Shown: positions 27,158-35,491 of the stretch, one piece after another | How positions within the stretch are numbered: the first letter of the stretch is position 1 | Layout: the number at the start of each line of letters is the position of its first letter | NCBI RefSeq assembly: GCF_004137255.1 | Contig: NZ_SDWT01000002.1 | Location: 124,001 to 188,000 of the forward strand | Origin: Nocardioides oleivorans | GTDB lineage: Bacteria; Actinomycetota; Actinomycetes; Propionibacteriales; Nocardioidaceae | DNA: 64,000 nucleotides | Direction: 5' to 3' | Made by a program: the position numbers and the translations under genes | The notes under the pieces: generated by a model | The model's database searches: none | Seen by the model: the letters and a program-made list of their open reading frames with translations, nothing else | What the model was told of the DNA's origin: nothing

Positions 27158-27906
27158 GCGGGGCGCTTCCTCCGGGTGAGCTGCGCGCGGCGCTCCGAGA
27201 GGCCCCACCGGGTGATCAGCTTGAGCGACTCGCTCGCGACCTGCCCGCTCATCTTCGAGTCGCCGCGCACGCGCTCGATGAACTCGATCGGGACCTCCTT
27301 CACCCGCAGGCCACGGGTGACCGTGCGGTAGGCGAGGTCGGTCTGGAACACGTACCCAGTAGACAGCACGGCGCCAAGGTCGATCGCCTCGAGCGTGGTC
27401 CGACGGAAGAGCCGGAAGCCGGCCGTCGCGTCCTTGACGCGGATGCCGAGCAGGAGGCGGACGTAGAGGTTGCCGCCGCGCGAGAGCAGCAGCCGCTGGA
27501 GCGGCCAGTTGACGACCGAGCCGCCGGGGACGTAGCGCGAGCCGATGACCAGGTCGGCCGACCTCAGCGCGTCGAGCAGCCGCACGAGCTGCTCGGGCTG
27601 GTGGGAGCCGTCGGCGTCCATCTCACCGATGACGTCGTAGCCCGCCTCGAGCGCGACGGCGAACCCGTTGAGGTAGGCGGCGCCGAGGCCGGCCTTCTCG
27701 GTGCGGTGCACGACGCTGATCGCCTCGTCACCGGCCGCGAGCTTGTCGGCGATGTCGCCGGTGCCGTCGGGGCTGTTGTCGTCCACGATCATGATGTCGA
27801 CACCGGGCTGGGCCTTGCGCAGCCGGTCGACGATCCACTCGATGTTCTCGGACTCGTTGTAGGTCGGGATGACCATCACGCAGCGGCCGAGGCCTTCGAC
27901 ACTCAC
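27154..27906 (-). CDS. ppm1: Polyprenol monophosphomannose synthase (Ppm1 GT2 domain)
   Basis: This family GT2 enzyme moves mannose from GDP-mannose to polyprenyl phosphate on the cytoplasmic face. The 250-residue protein has VMVIPTYNESENI, MIVDDNSPDGT, the DxD-type motif in GEMDADGSHQPEQL, and VIGSRYVPGGSV. The lipid-linked mannose feeds lipoglycan and protein mannosylation. In mycobacteria Ppm1 is fused to Lnt; here the two are separate but adjacent, as in corynebacteria. The GTG overlaps the lnt stop by 4 bp, so the coupling is retained. Confidence 0.9.
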   Translation of the reverse strand: MSVEGLGRCVMVIPTYNESENIEWIVDRLRKAQPGVDIMIVDDNSPDGTGDIADKLAAGDEAISVVHRTEKAGLGAAYLNGFAVALEAGYDVIGEMDADGSHQPEQLVRLLDALRSADLVIGSRYVPGGSVVNWPLQRLLLSRGGNLYVRLLLGIRVKDATAGFRLFRRTTLEAIDLGAVLSTGYVFQTDLAYRTVTRGLRVKEVPIEFIERVRGDSKMSGQVASESLKLITRWGLSERRAQLTRRKRPA

Positions 27907-29438
27907 GGTGGGCTTACCTCGCTCCGGTCACGGTGGGGGGCATCCCCCTGTCGGCGACGACGATAGGCGAAAAAGGCCGCCCCCGTGCTGAGGACGAGGA
28001 ACACGAGGCTGAGCCGCGACGGCCACAGCCCGAGGCGTACGGCGGGGGTCACGGTGGTGCTCAGCCCGACCTCCTCGAGGAGGACCTCCTGGCCGTGCGC
28101 CGGGACCGACGAGACCACCGAGCCGTCGGGGCGCACGACGCCCGAGATGCCGTTGATGGCCGCCACGACCACCCAGCGACCCGTCTCCTGCGCGCGCAGG
28201 CGGCTGATCTCGAACTGCTGGTCGAGCTGGGAGGTGCGGCTGAACATCGCGTTGCTGGTCTGCACGGCCACCAGCTGGGCGCCGCGGGCGACCTGACCGC
28301 CGATGCCGTCGTCGTAGGCCACGTCGAAGCAGATCGCGTCGGCGACCTTCAGGCCGGCCACGGTGATCGGCTCGAGGCTCGTGCCCCGGACCATGTCGCG
28401 CGGCACCTCGGTCAGGCGCCCGTAGGTCGACGGCATCCAGCTGACGTCACGGAACGGGATGTACTCCCCGTAGGGCACGGGATGCCGCTTGGTGTAGCGG
28501 TCGCCGCTGCCGAGCCCGGGCTGGAAGACGATGCCCTGGTTGAGCACCTCGGTCTCGTCGAGCGGGTTGGTGTTGGTGCCGCCGACGATGATCGGGACGT
28601 CGATCGCCTCGGACGCGGCGACGATCCCGGCGTGCACGCCCGGGTCGAGGAACGGGTCGACGGCCGTGGAGTTCTCCGGCCACACGACGAAGTCGGGGCG
28701 CGGGGCCTCCCCCGCGTCGACGGCCGCCGCGAGCTGCTCGGTCAGGCGGACGTGGTTCGCGGTCACCTCGCGGTGGACGGCCGGGACGTTGAGCCCGGTG
28801 CCGGGCACGTCGCCCTGCACGGCGGCGACGGTCGCCGTGCCGTCCTCGGTGATCGGGTACGCCGCCACGGCGGGCGCCAGCGAGACGACGGCCAGGCCGC
28901 CGACGCCGGCGACGACCCGGCGCGAGGGGCGTGGACGCTCGAGCAGCAGCCACGCGAGCGTCGTACCGCTGAGGGCGACAAGGAGGCTGACCCCGGTCAT
29001 CCCGACCCAGGGCAGGGCGTCGGCCCACGGCGTGCCGGCGGTCGCGTAGGCGAGGCGGCCGAACGGCATCCCGCTGAAGGGCCAGCCGCTGCGCCACGTC
29101 TCGATCCCGACCCACCACAGGGCCGTCCAGAGGGGCCACAGGCGGTGCCGCATGCTCCAGGACAGCCCGAGGCCCAGCGGGACGAAGAACGCCGCCTCCA
29201 TGGCGCACATCGCGATCCAGGCGTCCGTGCCGACCGAGCGCATCCAGACCATGACCGCGTAGACGAAGGTGATCCCGAAGAGCAGGCTCGGGATCCACGC
29301 ACGTCCGGGACGCAGCCCGTGCACGGAGAGGACGAGTGCCGCGATCCCGACGGGCATGAGCACGGCCCAGCCGATGGGCTCGAACGCAGCTGCCAGGACG
29401 AGGCCGCCGACCAGGGCGACGAGGCAGCGGAGCGGCAC
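27903..29438 (-). CDS. lnt: Apolipoprotein N-acyltransferase
   Basis: Lnt adds the third acyl chain to the N-terminal Cys of lipoproteins. The 511-residue product has about six N-terminal membrane segments and a nitrilase-like periplasmic domain. The catalytic triad is visible: Glu255 in VVWPENST, Lys317 in YTKRHPVPYGEYIPF and Cys370 in AICFDVAYDD. A final membrane segment precedes an Arg-rich tail. The GTG at 29438 starts directly before the first membrane helix; a further in-frame start at 29519 would add 27 unlikely residues. No clear Shine-Dalgarno is present. It heads the lnt-ppm1-fxsA unit. Confidence 0.9.
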   Translation of the reverse strand: MPLRCLVALVGGLVLAAAFEPIGWAVLMPVGIAALVLSVHGLRPGRAWIPSLLFGITFVYAVMVWMRSVGTDAWIAMCAMEAAFFVPLGLGLSWSMRHRLWPLWTALWWVGIETWRSGWPFSGMPFGRLAYATAGTPWADALPWVGMTGVSLLVALSGTTLAWLLLERPRPSRRVVAGVGGLAVVSLAPAVAAYPITEDGTATVAAVQGDVPGTGLNVPAVHREVTANHVRLTEQLAAAVDAGEAPRPDFVVWPENSTAVDPFLDPGVHAGIVAASEAIDVPIIVGGTNTNPLDETEVLNQGIVFQPGLGSGDRYTKRHPVPYGEYIPFRDVSWMPSTYGRLTEVPRDMVRGTSLEPITVAGLKVADAICFDVAYDDGIGGQVARGAQLVAVQTSNAMFSRTSQLDQQFEISRLRAQETGRWVVVAAINGISGVVRPDGSVVSSVPAHGQEVLLEEVGLSTTVTPAVRLGLWPSRLSLVFLVLSTGAAFFAYRRRRQGDAPHRDRSEVSPP

Positions 29439-29741
29439 GCACGAACGGTAGCCGACGACCTCACAGGTCTCGCGGGCTGCCTGCAGCGGTGCGGGAGCGA
29501 CCCCGGGGCTTCGGACCAACGCACGACCGCCTGGCTGACGATCGCACGAAGTTGTCTACGGCCTCGTGGTCCCTCCCGCATCCAGCCCCCGCGGGGCGCC
29601 CCCGACGGGGCGGCGGACGGTGGGCATCGCTGGCTTCGCGTACCTCACGTCGGACTCCCCATGGCCGATGGCGCCACCCGCGGGCTGCACAGGCGGACCC
29701 CGGAACCTTCCCTTCCCCACGGCGACGGTGTCAACACGGCC

Positions 29742-29775
29742 CTGACCTGCGTGAACGCGCGAAACCGCAGGTCAG
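29742..29775. terminator. 10-bp perfect stem-loop downstream of the lysine operon
   Basis: CTGACCTGCG (29742-29751) and CGCAGGTCAG (29766-29775) are exact complements with a 14-nt loop. It lies about 90 bp past the kal stop. There is no T-run, so a Rho-independent role is uncertain. Confidence 0.4.
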
Positions 29776-29822
29776 TGAGGTGCCCCTCGCGGCAAACTCG
29801 TTCCGTCAATTTTTGACCCGGT

Positions 29823-29846
29823 CGGCGTGTCGCCACGGACACGCCG
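29823..29846 (-). terminator. 9-bp stem-loop 17 bp after the kal stop
   Basis: CGGCGTGTC (29823-29831) pairs with GACACGCCG (29838-29846) across a 6-nt loop, directly downstream of kal on the minus strand. GC-rich hairpins without a U-tract often serve as terminators or mRNA ends in high-GC actinobacteria. Confidence 0.45.
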
Positions 29847-29862
29847 AGGTCGTGTGCATCGC

Positions 29863-30267
29863 TCAGGAGGAGGCAGGAGGTACGACGACGGTGCCGGTGG
29901 CCGTGGTGGCCACGACGGGCGGATCCAAGACCTCCGCGGCACCCGGCGCCTCGGCCGTCGGTGCCCCGCGGCCAACGACGTGGACCGCGAAGTCCATCAC
30001 CCGGCTGCGGGTGCCCTCCCGGACCAGGGTCGCGGTGATCTCGAGGAGGTCGCCGGCCCGCACGGGAGCCCTGAACTGGACGTCGGAGTAGGAGGCGAAC
30101 AGGCCCTCGTCGCCGTCGAGCACGATGCACATCTCGGTGGCGACGTCGCCGAAGAGGCCGAGGCTGTAGGCGCCGTCGACGAGGTTGCCGGCGTAGTGGG
30201 CGTGGGAGTACGGCACGTAGCGACGGTGGGTGACGACCGTGCCGACCCGGCTCGGGGTCTGGCTCAT
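29863..30267 (-). CDS. kal: 3-aminobutyryl-CoA ammonia lyase (hotdog fold)
   Basis: The enzyme removes ammonia from L-3-aminobutyryl-CoA to give crotonyl-CoA, the last specific step of the lysine beta-pathway. The 134-residue sequence has the Kal/hotdog pattern RRYVPYSHAHYAGNLVDGAY, then GDVATEMCIVLDGDEGLFASY and VQFRAPVRAGDLLEI. The position directly after kamE supports the call; the hotdog fold alone would not. The ATG overlaps the kamE stop (ATGA). The last 25 residues are a Val/Pro/Ala-rich tail. Confidence 0.83.
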   Translation of the reverse strand: MSQTPSRVGTVVTHRRYVPYSHAHYAGNLVDGAYSLGLFGDVATEMCIVLDGDEGLFASYSDVQFRAPVRAGDLLEITATLVREGTRSRVMDFAVHVVGRGAPTAEAPGAAEVLDPPVVATTATGTVVVPPASS

Positions 30268-31001
30268 GAGGCGGTCCTGTTCGTGAGTCGGTGGACGATG
30301 AAGGAGGCGACCTCGCCGGGCGTCGTACCCCTGGTGAAGACGCGGTCGACGCCGAGCTCGTCGGCCATCGTCTCGTCGAAGCGCGGGCCGCCGACGACGA
30401 GCAGCGGCCGCTTCGCGGCCGGGTAGGCCTCGCGGAACGCCGCCGACATCTCGCGGGTGTTCAGCAGGTGGGCGTCGCGCTGCGTGACGACCTGGGAGAC
30501 GAGCACGGCGTCGGCCTTCTCCTCGCGGGCCGCCTCGACGAGCTGGGGCACGGAGACCTGGGCGCCGAGGTTCACGACCTTGAGCTCGCGGTAGTACTCC
30601 AGGCCCTTCTCCCCCGCGAACCCCTTGATGTTGAGGATCGCGTCGATGCCGACCGTGTGCGCGTCGGTGCCGATGCAGCCGCCCACCACGACGAGGCGCC
30701 GGCGCATGGACTGCTTGATCGCCGCGTTGGCCTCCTTCGGCGTGAGCAGCGGGTAGTCGCGCTCGACGACCTCGACCGTGCTCGGGTCGACGAGGTGGTT
30801 GACCCGGCCGTAGACGACGAAGAACGTGAAGCCCTCCCCCATCGGCTTGGCGTGCACGACGAGCGCCGGGTCCATGCCCATCTTGTTGGCGAGCTGGACC
30901 GCGGCGCCCTCGGCGACCTTGGAGTGCTCGATCGGGAGGGTGAACGACAGCTGCACCATGCCGTCACCGGTGGTGTCGCCATAAGGACGAATGAGGCTCA
31001 C
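30264..31001 (-). CDS. kamE: Lysine 5,6-aminomutase beta subunit (B12-binding)
   Basis: With KamD it moves the terminal amino group of beta-lysine to give 3,5-diaminohexanoate, using adenosylcobalamin and PLP. The 245-residue subunit has the base-off B12 motif with Asp113, the axial ligand His115 and Gly118 in GTDAHTVGID. Lys126 in LNIKGFAG probably corresponds to the PLP-anchoring Lys of the Clostridium enzyme. GGPRFDETMADELGVD closes the Rossmann-like domain. The GTG start overlaps the kamD stop by 4 bp, which suits 1:1 subunit production. Confidence 0.93.
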   Translation of the reverse strand: MSLIRPYGDTTGDGMVQLSFTLPIEHSKVAEGAAVQLANKMGMDPALVVHAKPMGEGFTFFVVYGRVNHLVDPSTVEVVERDYPLLTPKEANAAIKQSMRRRLVVVGGCIGTDAHTVGIDAILNIKGFAGEKGLEYYRELKVVNLGAQVSVPQLVEAAREEKADAVLVSQVVTQRDAHLLNTREMSAAFREAYPAAKRPLLVVGGPRFDETMADELGVDRVFTRGTTPGEVASFIVHRLTNRTAS

Positions 31002-32581
31002 GACTCCTCCAGGATCTCGGTCGCCGGGTTGTAGTAGTCGGCCGCCTTGCGGGCGACGCCCTCGAGCCCCTTGCCCTTGTCGGCGGGACGCTTCATCAGG
31101 CCGAAGGTTCCGTCCGCGATCGCGGACAGCAGCGGCGGCTGGCCGGGGACGCTCGTGTCGGACCTGATCTCCTCGAGCAGCCCGACGGCCTCGCCGAGCA
31201 CCTCACGGGCACGGCTCGCGATGAACCCGTCGGGCGAGGGGTGGAAGTCCTCGTGGAGCTTGCCGGCGGCGTTCATCACGTAGCGGACGTTCTGGAGGGC
31301 GAGGTCGCGGTCGGAGATCCACGGCGTCACGACCGCCTCGGTCATCATCCCGACGAGCAGGATGCCCTGCCCGGTCATCGCACCGACGAGGTTGAAGAAC
31401 CCGTCGAGGAGGTAGCCCTTGAAGATGTCGCCGGTCATGTGGCGCGTCGGCGGCATCCACTTGAGCGGGGCGTCGGGGAAGAGCTCGCGGGCGAGCATCG
31501 CGTGGGCCAGCTCGAGCCGGAACGAGTCCGGCACGGCCGGATCGATCTCGAAGGCGTGACCGAGGCCGAGCTGCCAGTCCTTGAGGCCGGCCTCCTTGGC
31601 GAAGTACTCGTTGAGGAGCTGGCTGGTCGTGACGGTGTGCGCCGCCTCGATGGCGTCTGCGGTGGTGAGGTAGTTGTCCTCGCCCGTGTTGATGATGATG
31701 CCGGCGCGTGCGTGGATCTGGCGGCTGAACCGCTGGTCGACGAACGTGCGGATCGGGTTGATGTCGCGGAAGAGGATCCCGTACATCGAGTCGTTGAGCA
31801 TCATGTCGAGCCGCTCGAGGCCGGCCAGCGTCGCGATCTCCGGCATGCAGAGGCCGGAGGCGTAGTTGGTGAGCCGGACGTAGCGACCGAGCTCCCTCGA
31901 CGTCTCGTCGAGCGCCGCCCGCATGAGGCGGAAGTTCTCCTGGGTGGCGTAGGTGCCGGCGAAGCCCTCGCGCGTCGCGCCCTCGGGCACGAAGTCGAGC
32001 AGCGACTGGCCCGTCGAGCGGATCACCGCGATGATGTCGGCGCCCTCGCGTGCGGCCGCCTGCGCCTGCGGGATGTCCTCGTGGATGTCGCCGGTGGCGA
32101 CGATGAGGTAGATCCACGGCTTGCTGGGCGCGTCGCCGACCTTCGCGATCATCTTCTCGCGGGCGACGCGCTGACGGTCGATCTGCTTGATGCCCGCGGC
32201 GACGGCCTTGCGCGCACGGCTCGCTGCGCGGGTGGCGTCGCGGCCCTCGGGGACCCGGAACGTGACCGACCCGGCGGCCGCCTTCTGCGCGAGGGTGAGC
32301 AGGTCGTCGCCCTCGCCGCGGAGCAGGGCGTCCCACACCGGGAGGCTGACGCCGTGCTCGAGGCCGGTGTCGGCGCGCACGGCGTCCGCGAGCCGGTTGA
32401 CCCACGGCGTGCCGTCGGGGTCGGCACCACCGAGCCCGGCGAGGCGCAGCGTGGCGCGCTCCACCGAGACCGTCGTGTGCTTCGTGGCGAGGTCGACGAT
32501 CGGCTTGCCGACCTGGCGGGCGAGGGTGCGGGCCCGGCGGACGTCGGCGCGCTCGATCCCGAGCTGGCTCCGCGCCGCCAT
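30998..32581 (-). CDS. kamD: Lysine 5,6-aminomutase alpha subunit
   Basis: This is the 527-residue catalytic TIM-barrel subunit of the B12/PLP aminomutase. Typical stretches are GKPIVDLATKHTTVSVERA at the start, IYLIVATGDIHEDIPQAQAA, IAVIRSTGQSLLDFVPEGAT, and WMPPTRHMTGDIFKGYLLDG. The length matches the clostridial alpha subunit (about 515). The ATG at 32581 shares one base with the kdd stop (TGATG), so I reject the 79-codon upstream extension, which runs antisense-like through kdd. No reactivating factor gene is visible in this window. Confidence 0.93.
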   Translation of the reverse strand: MAARSQLGIERADVRRARTLARQVGKPIVDLATKHTTVSVERATLRLAGLGGADPDGTPWVNRLADAVRADTGLEHGVSLPVWDALLRGEGDDLLTLAQKAAAGSVTFRVPEGRDATRAASRARKAVAAGIKQIDRQRVAREKMIAKVGDAPSKPWIYLIVATGDIHEDIPQAQAAAREGADIIAVIRSTGQSLLDFVPEGATREGFAGTYATQENFRLMRAALDETSRELGRYVRLTNYASGLCMPEIATLAGLERLDMMLNDSMYGILFRDINPIRTFVDQRFSRQIHARAGIIINTGEDNYLTTADAIEAAHTVTTSQLLNEYFAKEAGLKDWQLGLGHAFEIDPAVPDSFRLELAHAMLARELFPDAPLKWMPPTRHMTGDIFKGYLLDGFFNLVGAMTGQGILLVGMMTEAVVTPWISDRDLALQNVRYVMNAAGKLHEDFHPSPDGFIASRAREVLGEAVGLLEEIRSDTSVPGQPPLLSAIADGTFGLMKRPADKGKGLEGVARKAADYYNPATEILEES

Positions 32582-33648
32582 CACAGCCGCCTCTCGAACA
32601 GCGCGCGGACGCCGGCGTCGGCGCGGAGCAGCTCCATCGCGTACGCCGCGTGGCCCGGGACGTAGCCGTTGCCGACGAGCATCCGGACGTCGGCGGCGAG
32701 TCCCTCGGCGCCGAGCGCCGCGGCGCTGAAGCTGGTGGCCATCGAGAAGAAGATGACGGTGCCGCCCTCGGCCGTGGCCAGGATGGCGCCGCCCTCGCAG
32801 CCTGGGACGTCGACGCACACGACGGTGACGTCGGCCGGGCCGCCGGCTGCCGCGACCGCGTCGCGCAGCGCGATCGGGTCGCGGGCGTCGGAGATGGTGA
32901 CCGCGTCGGCGATACCGGCGTCGGTGAGCAGGTCGCGCTCACCCTCGTGGGGCACGACGCCGATGGTGCGCGCCGCGCCGGCCTGGCGGGCGGCGGCCAG
33001 GCTCAGGGAGCCGGACTTGCCCGCCCCGCCGATGACCGCGACCGTCGGCGCCTGCCCGCGGGCGACGTACTCCCCCACGACGCGCGCGGTCAGGGCGGGC
33101 GCGCCGCAGACGTCCATCACGCTGAGCGACAGGGCGGGGTCGAGGTCGTCGGGGATGACGGCTGCGATGGAGCGGCCGAAGAGGACGGCGTAGCCGTCGC
33201 ACGGCACCTGCTCGCTGCGCCCGTCCCACTGCGCCAGCCCGTCCTCGATCACGAGCGGGGTGAGGGTGAGGCTGATGAGCGTGGCCACGCGGTCGCCGAC
33301 CTCGAGGCCGAGGGGCGACTCCGGGCCGACCTCCTCGACCGTGCCGACGAGCATGCCGCCGGAGCCGGTGACCGGGTTCTGCATCTTGCCGCGGGTGGCG
33401 ACGATGTCGAGGACCTCGGCGCGGACGCCGTCGCCGCTGGTCTCGCCGTACTTCGTGTGCGCCCGCTCGAGCTGGCGGAAGGACGCGGCGTCGAGGTTGA
33501 GCCGCTCGACGCGGACCCGGACCTCGTCGGGCCACAGCTCCCGGCGGGTGTCGAGGTGCTGCGCGGCCTGCGGGAGCACGGCGCTGTCGTCGAGGACACG
33601 GTGCAGGCCGGTCGGGTCACCGGTCCGGATGTCCGTCGGGCTAGTCAA
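32581..33648 (-). CDS. kdd: L-erythro-3,5-diaminohexanoate dehydrogenase
   Basis: Kdd oxidatively deaminates 3,5-diaminohexanoate to 5-amino-3-oxohexanoate with NAD(P). The 355-residue protein has the family N-terminus 'GLHRVLDDSAVLPQAAQHLD', GSGGMLVGTVEEVG, and a Rossmann motif VAVIGGAGKSGSLSLAAA. The start is TTG: AAGAAGGA lies 9 bases before it and no ATG or GTG in frame fits better. It is the first gene of kdd-kamD-kamE-kal, and the divergent kamA begins 156 bp away. Confidence 0.88.
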   Translation of the reverse strand: MTSPTDIRTGDPTGLHRVLDDSAVLPQAAQHLDTRRELWPDEVRVRVERLNLDAASFRQLERAHTKYGETSGDGVRAEVLDIVATRGKMQNPVTGSGGMLVGTVEEVGPESPLGLEVGDRVATLISLTLTPLVIEDGLAQWDGRSEQVPCDGYAVLFGRSIAAVIPDDLDPALSLSVMDVCGAPALTARVVGEYVARGQAPTVAVIGGAGKSGSLSLAAARQAGAARTIGVVPHEGERDLLTDAGIADAVTISDARDPIALRDAVAAAGGPADVTVVCVDVPGCEGGAILATAEGGTVIFFSMATSFSAAALGAEGLAADVRMLVGNGYVPGHAAYAMELLRADAGVRALFERRL

Positions 33649-33804
33649 TTCGGGCCATCCTTCTTGTTCTGTGCACTACAACCGTAAATCTTGCGGCGTG
33701 GCATTGGACTCACCGCACGTTCTCAACGTACTCTTCCAGATGTGTCGCCGCACACACAACCGGCGCGCCGCTCCACGCTTCAGCTCTGATCCACAGGAGA
33801 CCCC
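33649..33804. promoter_or_regulatory. Divergent kdd/kamA control region with TGTGT-N6-ACACA dyad
   Basis: This 156-bp region is AT-richer than its surroundings and must drive both arms of the lysine pathway. It contains TGTGTCGCCGCACACA, a dyad with 5-bp arms and a 6-bp spacer at about 33738-33753. AGGAGA precedes kamA by about 6 bases. An Lrp-type regulator encoded at 36.6-37.0 kb is a possible controller. Confidence 0.45.
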
Positions 33805-35271
33805 ATGAGCATCGAGACCGCCAGCCCGCTCGACCAGGCACTCGCCACCGGCCAGCCCTACCCCTACCAGCGGGTCGAGCTCGTCGAGCCCGACTGGACC
33901 CGGTTCCCGGGCTGGGCCGACGTCACCGCCGCCGACTGGGCCTCGGTGCAGTGGCAGCGCGCGCACTGCATCAAGAACGTCAAGCAGCTGCGCGAGCTGA
34001 TGGGCGACCTCCTCGACGACCGGTTCTACGCCGACCTCGAGCGCGACCAGGCCGAGCGCGCGACCATGTCGATGCTGGTGCCGCCGCAGATGATGAACAC
34101 GATGGTGCCGACGGTGACCCCGGCGGGCGCCGGCTCGCTCACCGAGGCGTTCTACGCCGACCCGGTGCGCCACTACATGATCCCGGTCTTCAGCGACCGC
34201 CGCACCGACTGGCCCTCGCACCCCCACGCCGCGCGCGACTCGCTCCACGAGCACGACATGTGGGCCACCGAGGGACTCACCCACCGCTACCCCACCAAGG
34301 TCCTGGCCGAGCTGCTGCCGACCTGCCCGCAGTACTGCGGCCACTGCACCCGCATGGACCTCGTCGGCAACTCCACGGTCGTCATCGACAAGCTGAAGTT
34401 CGCCGGCAAGCCCAACGACCGCATCGGCGACATGATCGACTACCTGCGTCGTACGCCGTCGGTGCGCGACGTGGTCGTCTCCGGCGGCGACGTGGCCAAC
34501 ATGCCGTGGCCCCGCCTCGAGGCGTTCCTGATGTCGGTGCTCGAGGTCGAGAACATCCGCGACATCCGGCTCGCGACCAAGGCGCTCATCGGCCTCCCCC
34601 AGCACTGGCTGCAGCCCGACGTGGTCGAGGGAGTGAACCGGGTCGCGACCGTGGCCCGCTCACGCGGCGTCTCGCTCGCGATGCACACCCACGCCAACCA
34701 CGCGAACTCGGTGACGCCGATCGTCGCCGAGGCGTCCCGGGCGATGCTCGACGCCGGCCTGCGCGACGTACGCAACCAGGGCGTGCTGCTGGCCGGGGTC
34801 AACGCCGAGCCCCACGCGCTGCTCGACCTGTGCTTCCGCCTCCTCGACGGCGCGCAGATCATGCCCTACTACTTCTACATGTGCGACATGATCCCGTTCT
34901 CGGAGCACTGGCGGGTCTCGCTCGCCGACGCCCAGCGGCTCCAGCACCACATCATGGGCTACCTCCCGGGCTTCGCGACGCCGCGCATCGTGTGCGACGT
35001 GCCGTTCGTCGGCAAGCGCTGGGTGCACCAGAACGCCGACTACGACACCGAGCACGGCATCTCGTTCTGGACCAAGAACTACCGCACCTCGATCGAGGCC
35101 GACGACGCCGAGGCCCTCTCGCGCTTCTACGAGTACTACGACCCGATCCACACCCTCCCCGAGTCCGGCCAGCAGTGGTGGGAGCAGCACGGCCGCCTCG
35201 ACGAGGCCTCCCTCAAGGCCGCCGAGATGGCCGAGGCGTCGCGTCGTACCGCTGCGCTCCAGGCCTGGTGA
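33805..35271 (+). CDS. kamA: Lysine 2,3-aminomutase-like radical SAM enzyme
   Basis: The enzyme interconverts L-lysine and L-beta-lysine with a 4Fe-4S cluster, SAM and PLP. The radical-SAM motif CPQYCGHC supplies Cys174, Cys178 and Cys181. Neighbouring landmarks LTHRYPTKVLAELLPT, VVVSGGDVANMP and MHTHANHANSVT match KamA enzymes. At 488 residues it is longer than the clostridial enzyme (416) because of N- and C-terminal extensions. The divergent operon supplies the next enzymes, which supports lysine as substrate; a related glutamate or arginine mutase is less likely. AGGAGA precedes the ATG. Confidence 0.88.
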   Translation: MSIETASPLDQALATGQPYPYQRVELVEPDWTRFPGWADVTAADWASVQWQRAHCIKNVKQLRELMGDLLDDRFYADLERDQAERATMSMLVPPQMMNTMVPTVTPAGAGSLTEAFYADPVRHYMIPVFSDRRTDWPSHPHAARDSLHEHDMWATEGLTHRYPTKVLAELLPTCPQYCGHCTRMDLVGNSTVVIDKLKFAGKPNDRIGDMIDYLRRTPSVRDVVVSGGDVANMPWPRLEAFLMSVLEVENIRDIRLATKALIGLPQHWLQPDVVEGVNRVATVARSRGVSLAMHTHANHANSVTPIVAEASRAMLDAGLRDVRNQGVLLAGVNAEPHALLDLCFRLLDGAQIMPYYFYMCDMIPFSEHWRVSLADAQRLQHHIMGYLPGFATPRIVCDVPFVGKRWVHQNADYDTEHGISFWTKNYRTSIEADDAEALSRFYEYYDPIHTLPESGQQWWEQHGRLDEASLKAAEMAEASRRTAALQAW

Positions 35272-35290
35272 GCTGACGCCCGTCTCTCGC

Positions 35291-35364
35291 AGTGATCCCC
35301 GGCCGACCGGGGATCACTGACGTTGTCGGCCGTTGCAACGCCTGACAAGTTCAGCGAGTGCCTC
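35291..35364. repeat. Left 74-bp inverted repeat containing a 12-bp perfect hairpin
   Basis: The unit begins with AGTGATCCCCGG-CCGA-CCGGGGATCACT, a perfect 12-bp hairpin. It then has the quasi-palindrome TGTCGGCC...CGCCTGACA around TTGCAA and ends with GTTCAGCGAGTGCCTC. It matches the reverse complement of 36457-36530 at 63 of 74 positions (hand count). The outer 28 bases match at 27 positions and the inner 16 bases perfectly. The hairpin may also terminate kamA transcription, since it begins 19 bp after the kamA stop. Confidence 0.75.
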
Positions 35365-35491
35365 CGGGACAGGCGGAGGAACGGACAATCCGGGCCACCA
35401 CTCATCCACAGATGGCGGCGATGATCGGTCGTCCACAGCTCTCGACCACCGTCGTGGCCGACCGTCGGCACCTCCCCCGAGCATCGTGCGC

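Larger units (their letters stand above)
29439..29862. other. 424-bp spacer between lnt and the kal end, no gene seen
   Basis: Frames here show no consistent coding bias. Contents are two perfect stem-loops (29742-29775 and 29823-29846) and a GTCAA-TTT-TTGAC dyad at 29806-29818. The spacer must hold the promoter of the lnt operon, but I see no convincing hexamers. Confidence 0.5.

Noticed and set aside
32187..32818. Extension of KamD upstream into the kdd gene
   Set aside because: The kdd stop and kamD ATG share one base, the usual coupling, and the extension has no similarity to aminomutases.
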